Assembly: GCF_036248275.1 (NCBI RefSeq)
Contig: NZ_CP109181.1
Location: forward strand, 7,006,001 to 7,070,000
From: Streptomyces sp. NBC_01716
GTDB lineage: Bacteria > Actinomycetota > Actinomycetes > Streptomycetales > Streptomycetaceae
Length of the DNA stretch: 64,000 nt
Direction: 5' to 3'
Below, piece after piece: positions 25,575-34,107 of this stretch. A program made the position numbers and the translations under genes. The notes under the pieces are model-generated. The model did no database searches. It saw only the letters and a list, made by a program, of their open reading frames with translations, and was not told where the DNA came from. How positions within the stretch are numbered: position 1 is the first letter of the stretch; the number at the start of each line of letters is the position of its first letter.

Positions 25575-26497
25575 CGGAGTTCGTCCTCCTGACGGAGCAT
25601 CTGACGGAAGTAGAGGACGAGTACGCCGGACATCAGGACCACGGTGAGCATCGACGCCGCGGAGCCCAGGTCGTAACGCTGGCTGGAGAGCGCGGTCTGG
25701 ACCGCGTACACGGGCAGGATCGTCGTGGCGTCGCCCGGCCCGCCGCGGGTCATCACCCAGATCTGGACGAACGCCTTGAACGTCCAGATCACCTCCAGCG
25801 AGAACACCAGCATGAAGATCGGCCGGAGCATCGGGAACGTGACCGAGCGGAAGATCCGGGAGCCCGAAGCCCCGTCCAGCCGGGCCGACTCGTACAGCTC
25901 GGTGGGGACGGTGGTCAGCCCCGAGTAGAGAGTGATCGCGGCGAACGGCACGGACTGCCAGACGATCAGTACGACGAGGATCGCGAAGGCGGCGGTGCCG
26001 TCGGCGAACCACGGGTAGCGGTCGAACGATTCGAAGCCCAGCGCGACCAGGGACCGGTTGACGATGCCGAACTCGGAGTGGAACAGCCACTGGAACACGG
26101 TGGTGGCCGCCACCACCGGCATCGCCCAGGCGAGCACCAGCGCGCTGAGCACCACCGTGCGGCCCGCCTTCGCCAGCCGTTCGGTCATCAGCGCGACCAG
26201 GGTGGAGATCACCATGATCAGGACGACGCTGACGGCCATGAAGAGGAAGGTGCGGCCGGTCACCTCCCAGAACCGCGGGTCGGACAGCAGCGTGCGGTAG
26301 TTCCGCGCTCCCACGAACTCCGCGTCCCCGGCGATCAGTTGGCGGAGCCCGAAGTCCTGGAAGGAGATCAGCACGGCCCGCAGCAGCGGGTAGACGAGCA
26401 GATACAGCATGCCGCCGATCGCGGGTGCGATCAGGGCGTACGGCCAGAGGCTGTGCGCGGGGGCGCGTGGGGTGGTCCCTTCACGGATGACCGGCAC
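25571..26497 (-). CDS. Sugar ABC transporter permease (DasB-like, first permease)
   Basis: 308 aa with six transmembrane helices and the EAA loop ESARLDGASGSRIFRSVTFP about two-thirds along. GTG 26497 was chosen because GAGAGGGGAC lies about 7 nt upstream; a frame extension to 26524 has no ribosome site. Gene order (binding protein, two permeases, hexosaminidase) points to N,N'-diacetylchitobiose or a related amino sugar as substrate, by comparison with dasABC. This is inference from order, not from the permease itself. Confidence 0.92.
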   Translation of the reverse strand: MPVIREGTTPRAPAHSLWPYALIAPAIGGMLYLLVYPLLRAVLISFQDFGLRQLIAGDAEFVGARNYRTLLSDPRFWEVTGRTFLFMAVSVVLIMVISTLVALMTERLAKAGRTVVLSALVLAWAMPVVAATTVFQWLFHSEFGIVNRSLVALGFESFDRYPWFADGTAAFAILVVLIVWQSVPFAAITLYSGLTTVPTELYESARLDGASGSRIFRSVTFPMLRPIFMLVFSLEVIWTFKAFVQIWVMTRGGPGDATTILPVYAVQTALSSQRYDLGSAASMLTVVLMSGVLVLYFRQMLRQEDELR

Positions 26498-26552
26498 GGC
26501 ATGTCCCCTCTCGGTGGAACCCACGGGCGGCGAGGAGCCAGGAGCCGGGGAG

Positions 26553-27821
26553 TCAGGAGTTGGCGTTCATGGCCCTGGTGATGTCCCGCGACGCCTTCGC
26601 GGCCTCCTTCGCCGCGTCGCCGCCGACGAGGACCGCGGTCATGTAGTCCTTGATCGGGTTCTCGGCCTCCACGGCGGCCCAGCCGGGGGTGTTGGGCGTC
26701 GCGTGCCCGTTCACCGCCCCGACGGCCATCGCGGCGGCGCCCGGATCCGCCGCCACCGCCGGTGCCAGCGTGGTCCGGTTCGGCACATAGCTCATGGCCA
26801 CCGCGAGCTTCTTCTGCCAGGCGTCTCCCGTCAGCTCCTTGACGAACGTCAGCGCCTCGTCGGGGTGGCCGGCCGCGGCGGGGACCACCAGATCGGAGCC
26901 GCCGGTGAAGACGGCGCCGGGGGTGGCGGCGGTCTTGCCCGGAATCGGGAAGAAGCCCAGCTTGCCCTTGAGCCCGGGGTTGTTCTCGATGACGGCGTTG
27001 GCCCCGCCCGGGGTGGAGATGAGCTGTGCCACCTGCCCCTTCGCCATCACCTCGGCCTGCGGCGGATCGTCCTCGTCGGCGTCCTTGGGACCCTTGCCCA
27101 GCGCCTGGAGCCTCTCGTAGAAGGCCATGCCGCGCAGCGCCTCCGGGGTGTCCAGCGCGCCCTTCCACCCGTCGCCGGATTCGGTGGCGAGGTCGCCGCC
27201 CTCGTCCCAGATGAAGCCGCCCAGGGCGTACCACAGCTGGCCGGGCAGATAAATGCCCTGCGTATCAGCCGTGTTGAGCTTCGTGGTCGCGTCGATCCAC
27301 TGCTCGCGGGTCTTGATCGCGGCGGCGTCGACGCCCGCATTCTTGAACAGGTCGGTGCGGTAGATGACGACCCGGTTGGCCGCGTAGTACGGGATGCCGT
27401 ACTGCTTCCCCTCGTACGAACCCGGCTCGGCGAGGCCCTTCAGCCAGTCCCCGCCCTTCAACTCCGCCTTGCTGTCGCTGAGGTCGAGCAGTCCGCCGCT
27501 CGCCGCGAACTGGGCGACCTGGGTGTTGCCCACCTCGATCACATCGGGCGCGTCGTTGCTGGCGAGGGCGGCGGTGATCTTCTGGCCGATGCCGTCCCAC
27601 TCCTGGATCTGGACCTTGGCCCTGATCTTCGGGTGCTCGGACTCGAAGCCCTTGACGAACTCCTTCTGGAACGCGGCCGAGACGCTGTCACGCATCAGCC
27701 AGACGTCGACCGTCGTCCGTCCGTCGCCGCTCTCGTCGGCGGAGTCGGAGGACGTACTGCAGGCACTGAGTACGGCGGCCGTGACCAGCACGGAACCACC
27801 GGCGAGCAAGCGGTACTTCAC
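26553..27821 (-). CDS. Sugar-binding lipoprotein of ABC transporter (DasA-like)
   Basis: 422 aa from GTG 27821 with GAGGTG 6 nt upstream. There is a lipoprotein signal with lipobox LSAC (Cys21), then a cluster 1 (MalE-type) solute-binding fold. Segments IQEWDGIGQKITAALASNDAPDV and the hinge region YGIPYYAANRVVIYRTD are typical. It captures the sugar outside the membrane and hands it to the two permeases. Aromatic residues in the cleft (Trp, Tyr) fit an amino-sugar oligomer. The promoter region contains repeated CTGACCAGTG half-sites and a dre-like site, so control by the divergent GntR protein, and perhaps by DasR itself, is likely. Confidence 0.93.
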   Translation of the reverse strand: MKYRLLAGGSVLVTAAVLSACSTSSDSADESGDGRTTVDVWLMRDSVSAAFQKEFVKGFESEHPKIRAKVQIQEWDGIGQKITAALASNDAPDVIEVGNTQVAQFAASGGLLDLSDSKAELKGGDWLKGLAEPGSYEGKQYGIPYYAANRVVIYRTDLFKNAGVDAAAIKTREQWIDATTKLNTADTQGIYLPGQLWYALGGFIWDEGGDLATESGDGWKGALDTPEALRGMAFYERLQALGKGPKDADEDDPPQAEVMAKGQVAQLISTPGGANAVIENNPGLKGKLGFFPIPGKTAATPGAVFTGGSDLVVPAAAGHPDEALTFVKELTGDAWQKKLAVAMSYVPNRTTLAPAVAADPGAAAMAVGAVNGHATPNTPGWAAVEAENPIKDYMTAVLVGGDAAKEAAKASRDITRAMNANS

Positions 27822-27844
27822 GATTCACCTCGGAGAGAGCGGGA

Positions 27845-27878
27845 CCTGACCACCTGACCAGTGGGGCTCACTGGTCAG
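27845..27878. promoter_or_regulatory. Operator: tandem and inverted repeats before the das-like operon
   Basis: CCTGACCA is repeated in tandem (27845-27852, 27853-27860). Overlapping it, CTGACCAGTG (27854-27863) and CACTGGTCAG (27869-27878) form a perfect 10-base inverted repeat with a 5-base spacer. Half-sites ACCAGT/ACTGGT are those of DasR responsive elements, but the spacing differs. Confidence 0.8.
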
Positions 27879-27903
27879 CTCACCTCTTGATGCTGGATGA
27901 AGG

Positions 27904-27915
27904 TGGCATAGACCA
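27904..27915. promoter_or_regulatory. dre-like site (DasR-type)
   Basis: TGGCATAGACCA matches the core TGGTCTAGACCA of the DasR responsive element at 10 of 12 positions. It lies between the divergent binding-protein and GntR genes. Confidence 0.6.
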
Positions 27916-28009
27916 ATAAGGCCGTCAACCCCTCGCGATACAAGGGGAATTGATGATCTCCTCGGGGGTCGAGGCGCTTTCACTCTCCCGGAGGGCGGTT
28001 ACACTTGAC

Positions 28010-28038
28010 CTGACCAGTGGCGGAGTTGGGGCACTGGT
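28010..28038. promoter_or_regulatory. Further copy of the CTGACCAGTG operator element
   Basis: CTGACCAGTG recurs at 28010-28019, and CACTGGT follows at 28032-28038 in reverse orientation, about 70 bases before the GntR gene start. This placement fits autoregulation. Confidence 0.65.
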
Positions 28039-28106
28039 ATGCCGAACTGGTAAGTTCGGTAGGGCTGTTCGAGCAGGACGGGCGTCCGGAGGGGGACAAC
28101 AACACC

Positions 28107-28985
28107 ATGGATGCCGAGGTACCCGGGACGGTGCTCAAACGGGAGCGGGCCCGTGATGCCGTCCTGGAGCTGATCGAGTCGCGCAGCCCCGGGGACGCCA
28201 TCCCGTCCGAACGCGCCCTGTGCGCGCTGCTCGAAGTGTCCAGGCCCACCGTGCGCTCGGCGATCGACGAGCTGGTGGCCGCCGGTCTGCTGGTCCGCGA
28301 GCACGGCCGCGGCATGTTCGTCGCTCCCGCGAAGATCACCCAGGAGCTGGTCTCCGCCGACCTCACCCTGACCGTGCCGCAGGCGGCCGGGACATGGTCG
28401 AGCCGGCTGCTGGAGTTCACCACGCACCAGGCAGGCGCCCGCGTCGGCCGCAAGCTCCGTATGTCACCCGCCGAGGACATCCTCTACGTCGCGCGGCTGC
28501 GGCTGGTCGACGGCGCCCCGATGGCGATCGAGCATCTGCACCTGCGGGCCGCGCTCGCCCCCGGCCTGTCGGCCCGGGAACTGGAGAGCGGCGATCTCTA
28601 CGACCATCTGCGGGACACCCACGGGGTCCATGTCCACGAGGCCGTACAGGCCATCGAGCCGACCGTCGTCACCCGCGCGGAGGCGGAGTTCCTCGACGTA
28701 CCCGAACTCTCCCCGGCGCTGCTCTTCGAGCGGCTGACCTCGGACACCACCGGCCGGCCCGTGGAGTACGTCCACTCGCTGTACCGGGGTGACCGCTACC
28801 GCATCGTCTCCCGGCTCACGCTGGGCCCGGCGGCGTCATCGGCGACGGCATCGTCGTTGGCGACGGCATCGTCGTTGGCGGCGGCCGACGGGGACGGGCA
28901 CCATCCGGGCATCCCGCCGGGCGACTTCGGCCACGGCGACGCCGTCACGTCCTCGACCCGGGGGGACATCCAGTCCGGCGCGTGA
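28107..28985 (+). CDS. GntR-family (HutC/DasR-type) regulator
   Basis: 292 aa. A winged helix with the GntR signature (IPSERALCALLEVSRPTVRSAIDELVAAGLL, about 32-62) is followed by a UTRA ligand domain (about 80-235) ending VEYVHSLYRGDRYRIVSRL, as in DasR. DasR-type proteins sense phosphorylated amino sugars and repress uptake genes. It is divergent from the binding-protein gene and surrounded by repeated operators, so it very probably controls that operon and itself. The last about 55 residues are low-complexity and contain a tandem duplication. ATG 28107 was chosen for the GGGGG site upstream; longer frames lack one. It is a DasR paralogue or relative rather than proven DasR. Confidence 0.9.
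   Translation: MDAEVPGTVLKRERARDAVLELIESRSPGDAIPSERALCALLEVSRPTVRSAIDELVAAGLLVREHGRGMFVAPAKITQELVSADLTLTVPQAAGTWSSRLLEFTTHQAGARVGRKLRMSPAEDILYVARLRLVDGAPMAIEHLHLRAALAPGLSARELESGDLYDHLRDTHGVHVHEAVQAIEPTVVTRAEAEFLDVPELSPALLFERLTSDTTGRPVEYVHSLYRGDRYRIVSRLTLGPAASSATASSLATASSLAAADGDGHHPGIPPGDFGHGDAVTSSTRGDIQSGA
28841..28876 (+). repeat. 18-bp tandem duplication in the GntR gene
   Basis: GGCGACGGCATCGTCGTT occurs twice in direct succession (28841-28858, 28859-28876). It encodes a repeated Ala-Thr-Ala-Ser-Ser-Leu unit in the disordered C-terminal tail, so copy number can change without a frameshift. Confidence 0.9.
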
Positions 28986-28997
28986 ACGGCTGGCCCC

Positions 28998-29684
28998 TCA
29001 GCCCACCCAGCGGTAGCGCCGCTCCGGGCGCCCCGTCCCGCCGTACCGGAGCGTCACCTCCGCGCGGCCCGTGTCGGCGAAGTACTCCAGATATCGCCGC
29101 GCGCTCACCCGCGACAGCGCTCCCTCGTCCGCGCACTGCGTCGCCGACAGCCCCTCCTCGTGCCGGCGCAGCGTCCGCTCGACCAGCTCCGCCGTGTGCG
29201 CGGCCAGCCCCTTCGGCAGCTCACGGGAGCCCGGCGGGCGCGTACCGAAGATCTGGTCCACGTCCTCCTGGCGCGCCTCGCCCAGCCGGTCGAGCCGGGT
29301 CCGCAGCGATGCCACGTGCCGCAGCTGCTCCTGGAGCGCCGACCGGCTGAACGGCTTGATCAGATAGTGCAGCGCCCCCGCCCGCAGCGCCGCGCGGATG
29401 ACGCCCGCGTCCCGCGCCGCCGTGATGAACAGGGCGTCCACGCTCGTACGCGCCGCGTCCCGCTCCTCCGCCGCCCGCAGCTCACGCAGCACGGCGATCC
29501 CGTCCAGGTCGGGCAGATAGATGTCGAGAAGCACCAGGTCGGGCCGGTGGTGCTCGGCCGCGCGCAGCGCTTCGGCGCCGCTGTGCGCCACAGCGACGAC
29601 CTCAAACCCGTCCATCGCGGCCACATAGCGGCCGTGCAGCTTCGCGACCATGAAGTCGTCGTCCACCACCAGCACCTTTGTCAC
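28998..29684 (-). CDS. Response regulator, CitB/DcuR type
   Basis: 228 aa. The receiver domain (1-120) has acidic Asp8-Asp10 and the phospho-acceptor Asp54 (LLDIYLPD), with a Lys in LIKPF. The output part (about 150-228) is a helix-turn-helix of the citrate/malate response regulator class. It is divergent from tctCBA and therefore probably activates it, by analogy with TctD/CitB. The partner histidine kinase normally lies beside it, but the neighbouring gene here is the unrelated GntR regulator, so the kinase must be elsewhere or absent. Confidence 0.9.
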   Translation of the reverse strand: MTKVLVVDDDFMVAKLHGRYVAAMDGFEVVAVAHSGAEALRAAEHHRPDLVLLDIYLPDLDGIAVLRELRAAEERDAARTSVDALFITAARDAGVIRAALRAGALHYLIKPFSRSALQEQLRHVASLRTRLDRLGEARQEDVDQIFGTRPPGSRELPKGLAAHTAELVERTLRRHEEGLSATQCADEGALSRVSARRYLEYFADTGRAEVTLRYGGTGRPERRYRWVG

Positions 29685-29817
29685 GCCGTCACGCTAGGCC
29701 GCGACCGCAACGACCACAACGTCCGTTGATTCCGGAAGAGAGACAGCTTCTTAACGCGAAGGCAACATGTGGGCCATCTCACTGCCCCGCGACTTGCTCT
29801 CCCGAAAGGCGGCACCC

Positions 29818-30801
29818 GTGCGTTTCCGCACTCCCCTCGCCCTCCTCGGGGCCGCGCTGCTGGTGCTGGTGGGTCCGCCGCTGCTTTCCGTGGGCAGTGG
29901 CGGCGACACCGGTACCCAGATACCCGGCCTGCGCTTCATGGTCCCCAACACGCCCGGCGGCGGTTACGACATCACCGCCCGCACCATGGCCAAGAACGCC
30001 GAGGACGCCGAACTCAACCACAACATCGAGGTCTTCAACCTGCCGGGCGCCGGCGGCACCGTCGGTCTCGCCCGCGCCGTGAGCGAACACGGCAACGGCA
30101 AGCTCGCGGTCTCCATGGGCCTCGGTGTCGTCGGCGCCGTACGCACCAACAACTCGCACGAGACCCTCGCCGACACGACGCCGATCGCCCGCGTCAGCGA
30201 GGAGACCGACATCGTCGTCGTCAGCAAGAACTCCCCGTACAAGACGATCGACGACCTGCTCACCGCGTGGAAGAAGGATCCGGCCAAACTGCCCGTCGGC
30301 GGCGGCTCCTCACCCGGCGGACCCGACCACCTCGCGCCCATGCTGATGGCACGCGCCGCCGGGATCGCGCCGAAGACCGTCAACTACATCCCCTTCGACG
30401 GCGGCGGCGAACTCCTCGCCTCCATCCTCGGTAACAAGGTCGCCTTCGGCGTCTCCGGACTCGGTGAATACCGCGACCAGATCGAGGCCGGCGAGCTGCG
30501 CCTGCTGGCCGTCACCGGCCCCGAGCGGACCCCCGGCCTGGACGCGCCCACCCTGCGCGAGGCGGGTCTCGACACCGACTTCACCAACTGGCGCGGAGTG
30601 GTCGCGCCCCCCGGTCTCTCCGACGCCGAACGCGACAAGCTCATCCGCTTCTTCGAGGAGCTGCACGCCTCTCCTCAGTGGAAGGACTCGCTCAAGAAGA
30701 ACAACTGGGACGACGCCTTCCTCACCGGTGAGGAATTCGGCGACTTCCTCGCCGCCGAGGACAAGCGCGTGGAATCCGTCCTGAAGGAGCTCGGACTGTG
30801 A
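29818..30801 (+). CDS. tctC: Tripartite tricarboxylate transporter, substrate-binding protein
   Basis: 327 aa from GTG 29818; an upstream in-frame ATG (29767) would place a basic extension before the same signal peptide. The hydrophobic signal (about 7-25) is followed by the TctC/Bug fold with MVPNTPGGGYDITARTMAK and GGGSSPGGPDHLAP, the loops that hold carboxylates. It delivers citrate or a related tri/dicarboxylate to TctAB using the ion gradient. Its stop overlaps the GTG of tctB (GTGA). Confidence 0.9.
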   Translation: MRFRTPLALLGAALLVLVGPPLLSVGSGGDTGTQIPGLRFMVPNTPGGGYDITARTMAKNAEDAELNHNIEVFNLPGAGGTVGLARAVSEHGNGKLAVSMGLGVVGAVRTNNSHETLADTTPIARVSEETDIVVVSKNSPYKTIDDLLTAWKKDPAKLPVGGGSSPGGPDHLAPMLMARAAGIAPKTVNYIPFDGGGELLASILGNKVAFGVSGLGEYRDQIEAGELRLLAVTGPERTPGLDAPTLREAGLDTDFTNWRGVVAPPGLSDAERDKLIRFFEELHASPQWKDSLKKNNWDDAFLTGEEFGDFLAAEDKRVESVLKELGL

Positions 30802-31337
30802 CCACCCAAGCGAACACTCCTCCCAAGGAGGAGACCCCCGAGTCCCGCGGCTGGCTGCGCGACCACTCCGAACTCGGCGTCGGCCTCATGCTGCTCGTCC
30901 TCGGGATCCTCGTCCTCACCGACGCCCTGACCATGGACGTCGACATCACCCAGCGCGGCCCGGTCGGCCCCAAGACCGTGCCGATCGTCGTCGGTATCGG
31001 TCTGCTCGTCGTCTCCGTCCTCCTCAGCCTCGACGTCCTGCGCGGCGGCCGGGGCGAGGCCGAGGGCGGCGAGGACATCGACCTGAGCGAACCGGGCGAC
31101 TGGCGGACCGTGCTGCTGCTCGCCGGGGTCTTCCTCGGCAACGCCGTACTCATCGGCCCCCTCGGCTTCCCCATATCCGGGGCGCTGCTCTTCTGGGGCT
31201 CGGCGTACGCGCTCGGCAGCCGCCACCTCCAGCGCGACCCGCTCATCGCCGCGGGCCTCTCCCTCGTCACCTACTTCATCTTCAACAACCTCCTCGGCGT
31301 CCCCCTCCCCGGCGGCCCCCTGATGGGAGTGATCTGA
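30798..31337 (+). CDS. tctB: Tripartite tricarboxylate transporter, small membrane subunit
   Basis: 179 aa with about four transmembrane segments (about 27-46, 60-77, 102-120, 145-165) and a short hydrophilic stretch in the middle. It is the small subunit that stabilises TctA. GTG start coupled to tctC; the next gene follows after two bases. Confidence 0.9.
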   Translation: MTTQANTPPKEETPESRGWLRDHSELGVGLMLLVLGILVLTDALTMDVDITQRGPVGPKTVPIVVGIGLLVVSVLLSLDVLRGGRGEAEGGEDIDLSEPGDWRTVLLLAGVFLGNAVLIGPLGFPISGALLFWGSAYALGSRHLQRDPLIAAGLSLVTYFIFNNLLGVPLPGGPLMGVI

Positions 31338-31339
31338 TC

Positions 31340-32845
31340 GTGGACTCCCTCAACTCCCTGATCGACGGCTTCGGTACGGCGCTCACACCGATCAATCTGC
31401 TCTGGGCCGCGATCGGTGTGCTGCTCGGCACCGCGATCGGCGTCCTGCCCGGCATCGGCCCCGCGATGGCCGTCGCCCTGCTGCTTCCCGTCACCTACGG
31501 CCTGGAGCCGACCGGCGCGTTCATCATGTTCGCCGGTATCTACTACGGCGCCATGTTCGGCGGCTCCACCACCTCCATCCTGCTCAACACGCCGGGTGAG
31601 AGCGCGGCGGTCGTCGCCGCCATCGAGGGCAACCCGATGGCCAAGGCGGGACGCGGCGCGCAGGCGCTCGCCGCGGCGGCCGGAGGTCACTTCGTCGGTG
31701 GCATGATCGGCACGATCCTGCTGGTCGTCCTCGCACCGACCGTCGCCTCCCTCGCCGTCGACATCGGCGCCCCCGACTACTTCGCCATCATGGTGCTGGC
31801 CTTCATCGCCGTCACCTCGGTCCTCGGCTCCTCGCGGATCCGCGGGCTCGCCTCGCTGCTCATCGGCCTCACCATCGGACTGGTGGGCCTCGACCAGATG
31901 ACCGGCCAGCAGCGCCTCACCTTCGGTTCGCTCCAACTCGCGGACGGGATCGACGTGGTGATCGTCGCCGTCGGTCTCTTCGCGATCGGCGAGGCCCTGT
32001 GGGTCGCCGCGCATCTGCGGCGCTCCAGCGGCGAACCGGTCCCCGTCGGCCGCCCCTGGCTGGGCAAGGACGACGTACGGCGCACCTGGAAGCCATGGCT
32101 GCGCGGGCCGGTCATCGGCTTCCCGTTCGGCGCGATCCCGGCCGGCGGCGCGGAGATCCCGACGTTCCTCAGTTACGTCACCGAGAAGCGGCTGTCCAAG
32201 CAGAAGAAGGAGTTCGGCAAGGGCGCCATCGAGGGCGTCGCGGGACCCGAGTCGGCCGCGTCCGCGTCGGCCGCCGGAACGCTCGTGTCGATGCTGACCC
32301 TCGGACTGCCGACGACCGCGGTCGCCGCCGTGATGCTGGCCGCGTTCCAGCAGTACGGCATCCAGCCGGGACCGCTGCTGTTCGAGCGGGAGTCGGAGCT
32401 GGTGTGGGGGCTGATCGCCTCGCTGTTCGTCGGCATGGTGCTGCTGCTGGCCCTGAACCTGCCGCTCGCCGCGGTGTGGGTGAAGCTGCTGCGCATCCCG
32501 CGTCCCTACCTCTACGCGGGCATCCTCTTCTTCGCCGCCGTCGGCGCGTACGCGGTCGGCGGGGAGGCCCTCGACCTGGTGATCCTGCTGATCATCGGAC
32601 TGATCGGGTTCGGCATGCGGCGCTACGGGCTGCCGGTGCTGCCGGCCGTCATCGGTGTCATCCTCGGCCCGGCCGCCGAGCAACAGCTGCGCAGGGCGCT
32701 CCAGATCAGCGACGGAAGCGCCACCGGCCTGGTGGACACGCCCTTCTCGGTGGCCGTCTACGCCGTCGTCGTACTGATCATCTGCTGGCCGCTGGTGCGC
32801 AAGGTACTGACGGGGCGCCGGAAGGAGACCAAGATCTCGGCGTAA
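31340..32845 (+). CDS. tctA: Tripartite tricarboxylate transporter, large membrane subunit
   Basis: 501 aa with about 11-12 transmembrane helices. Family segments are clear: GVLPGIGPAMAVALLLPVTYGL near the start, YYGAMFGGSTTSILLNTPGE, and in the second half GLPTTAVAAVMLAAFQQYG and PGPLLF. It is the translocating channel of the TctCBA secondary transporter. A 17-bp hairpin 11 bases after the stop ends the operon. Confidence 0.93.
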   Translation: MDSLNSLIDGFGTALTPINLLWAAIGVLLGTAIGVLPGIGPAMAVALLLPVTYGLEPTGAFIMFAGIYYGAMFGGSTTSILLNTPGESAAVVAAIEGNPMAKAGRGAQALAAAAGGHFVGGMIGTILLVVLAPTVASLAVDIGAPDYFAIMVLAFIAVTSVLGSSRIRGLASLLIGLTIGLVGLDQMTGQQRLTFGSLQLADGIDVVIVAVGLFAIGEALWVAAHLRRSSGEPVPVGRPWLGKDDVRRTWKPWLRGPVIGFPFGAIPAGGAEIPTFLSYVTEKRLSKQKKEFGKGAIEGVAGPESAASASAAGTLVSMLTLGLPTTAVAAVMLAAFQQYGIQPGPLLFERESELVWGLIASLFVGMVLLLALNLPLAAVWVKLLRIPRPYLYAGILFFAAVGAYAVGGEALDLVILLIIGLIGFGMRRYGLPVLPAVIGVILGPAAEQQLRRALQISDGSATGLVDTPFSVAVYAVVVLIICWPLVRKVLTGRRKETKISA

Positions 32846-32855
32846 CAGGGCCGCC

Positions 32856-32892
32856 CGGCCGCGGGACCGGCTGACAGCCGGTCCCGCGGCCG
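32856..32892. terminator. Strong terminator after tctCBA
   Basis: CGGCCGCGGGACCGGCT and AGCCGGTCCCGCGGCCG make a perfect 17-bp stem with a 3-base loop. There is no T-tract. Confidence 0.88.
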
Positions 32893-32970
32893 AGTCGAGA
32901 ACCGGCCGTGCGGCCGGTGACCGAATGCCCGCCGGTCCGAACTGTCGGTGGTGGATGGGACCATCGACTC

Positions 32971-34107
32971 ATGACCCCGATCGACTGGGACGACGCGGCA
33001 GACTCCTTCGACGAGGAGCCCGACCACGGGCTGCTCGATCCGGCCGTGCGCAAGGCGTGGTCCGCCAAGCTCGCCGGCTGGCTGCCGGCCGAGCCGTCCA
33101 GGGTGCTCGACCTCGGCTGCGGCACCGGCAGCCTCGCCCTCCTCGCCACCGAGCTGGGCCACCGCGTGTCCGCCGTCGACCTCTCGCCGCGCATGGTCGG
33201 ACTCGCCAGGGCCAAGCTGTCCGGCACGGACACCGAGGTGCTGGTCGGCGACGCGGCCAGACCGCCCGTGGGGGAGCGGACGTTCGACGTGATCATGGCC
33301 CGCCATGTGCTGTGGCTGCTGCCCGATCCGGACAGGGCCCTGACCCACTGGCTGTCGCTGCTGCGGCCCGGCGGCCGGCTGGTCCTGATCGAAGGCGTCT
33401 GGTCAGGCGCCGGACTCCCGGCGACACGTGTCACGATGTCCGTCGCCCCGCTCGTCGAGCGCGTCCAGCACGAGCATCTGTCGGCCGATGCCGCGCTATG
33501 GGGCCGCGCCGTGGACGACGAGCGGTACGCGCTGATCGCCCACGCGGCCGAGCGCCGCCGCCACACGGAAGTGGTCGACGTCCATCTGATCCTGCGCAGG
33601 GGCGACGAGGTGCTGCTCGCCCGCCGGTCCGGCACGGGCTACGGCGACGGACTGCTCAACTGCCCGGCGGGGCACGTCGAGGACGGCGAGGACGTCCGTA
33701 CGGCTGTGATCCGCGAGGCTGCCGAGGAGATCGGCGCTCAACTGGACCCGGAAGACCTGCGTACGGCCCTGGTCATGCACCACCGAGGCCCCGGCGGCCG
33801 GCCGCGCACCGGCTGGTTCTTCGAGGTCGGGTACGACGCGGGGCGTACGGCCTGGGAGCCGTACAACCGGGAGCCCGAGAAGTGTTCGGGCCTCTTCTGG
33901 CACCCGCTCTCCGCGCTCCCGGACGACATGGTCGCCTACTGCCGCGCGGGCCTGGAGGCGTACCGCGCGGGGGAGCGCTTCGTCATCCACTGGCACGACG
34001 ACGCCGACTCCATCGCCCACGACCCGGCGGGCACACCGCGCGCGACCCTGCTGGCCAAGACGGACACGGGTGCTACGAGGGGAGCGGGCGACCGAGAAGG
34101 GCAGTGA
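32971..34107 (+). CDS. Fusion of SAM methyltransferase and Nudix hydrolase
   Basis: 378 aa. Residues 1-about 180 are a class I methyltransferase with motif I VLDLGCGTGSL (45-55), acidic Asp70 of motif II and LRPGGRLVLIE (131-141). Residues about 198-340 are a Nudix hydrolase with a full box from Gly234 to Ala256 (G-x5-E-x7-REAAEEIG). ATG 32971 starts at the methyltransferase fold. The Nudix half probably hydrolyses a nucleotide diphosphate derivative and the methyltransferase acts on an unknown small molecule; a combined repair or detoxification role is only inference. The 3' end overlaps the convergent DUF402 gene by 35 bases. Confidence 0.9.
   Translation: MTPIDWDDAADSFDEEPDHGLLDPAVRKAWSAKLAGWLPAEPSRVLDLGCGTGSLALLATELGHRVSAVDLSPRMVGLARAKLSGTDTEVLVGDAARPPVGERTFDVIMARHVLWLLPDPDRALTHWLSLLRPGGRLVLIEGVWSGAGLPATRVTMSVAPLVERVQHEHLSADAALWGRAVDDERYALIAHAAERRRHTEVVDVHLILRRGDEVLLARRSGTGYGDGLLNCPAGHVEDGEDVRTAVIREAAEEIGAQLDPEDLRTALVMHHRGPGGRPRTGWFFEVGYDAGRTAWEPYNREPEKCSGLFWHPLSALPDDMVAYCRAGLEAYRAGERFVIHWHDDADSIAHDPAGTPRATLLAKTDTGATRGAGDREGQ

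Noticed and set aside
28107..28985. Calling this gene dasR
   Set aside because: Gene order is das-like, but the DNA-binding domain and operator spacing look different from what I recall of DasR; a paralogue is safer.
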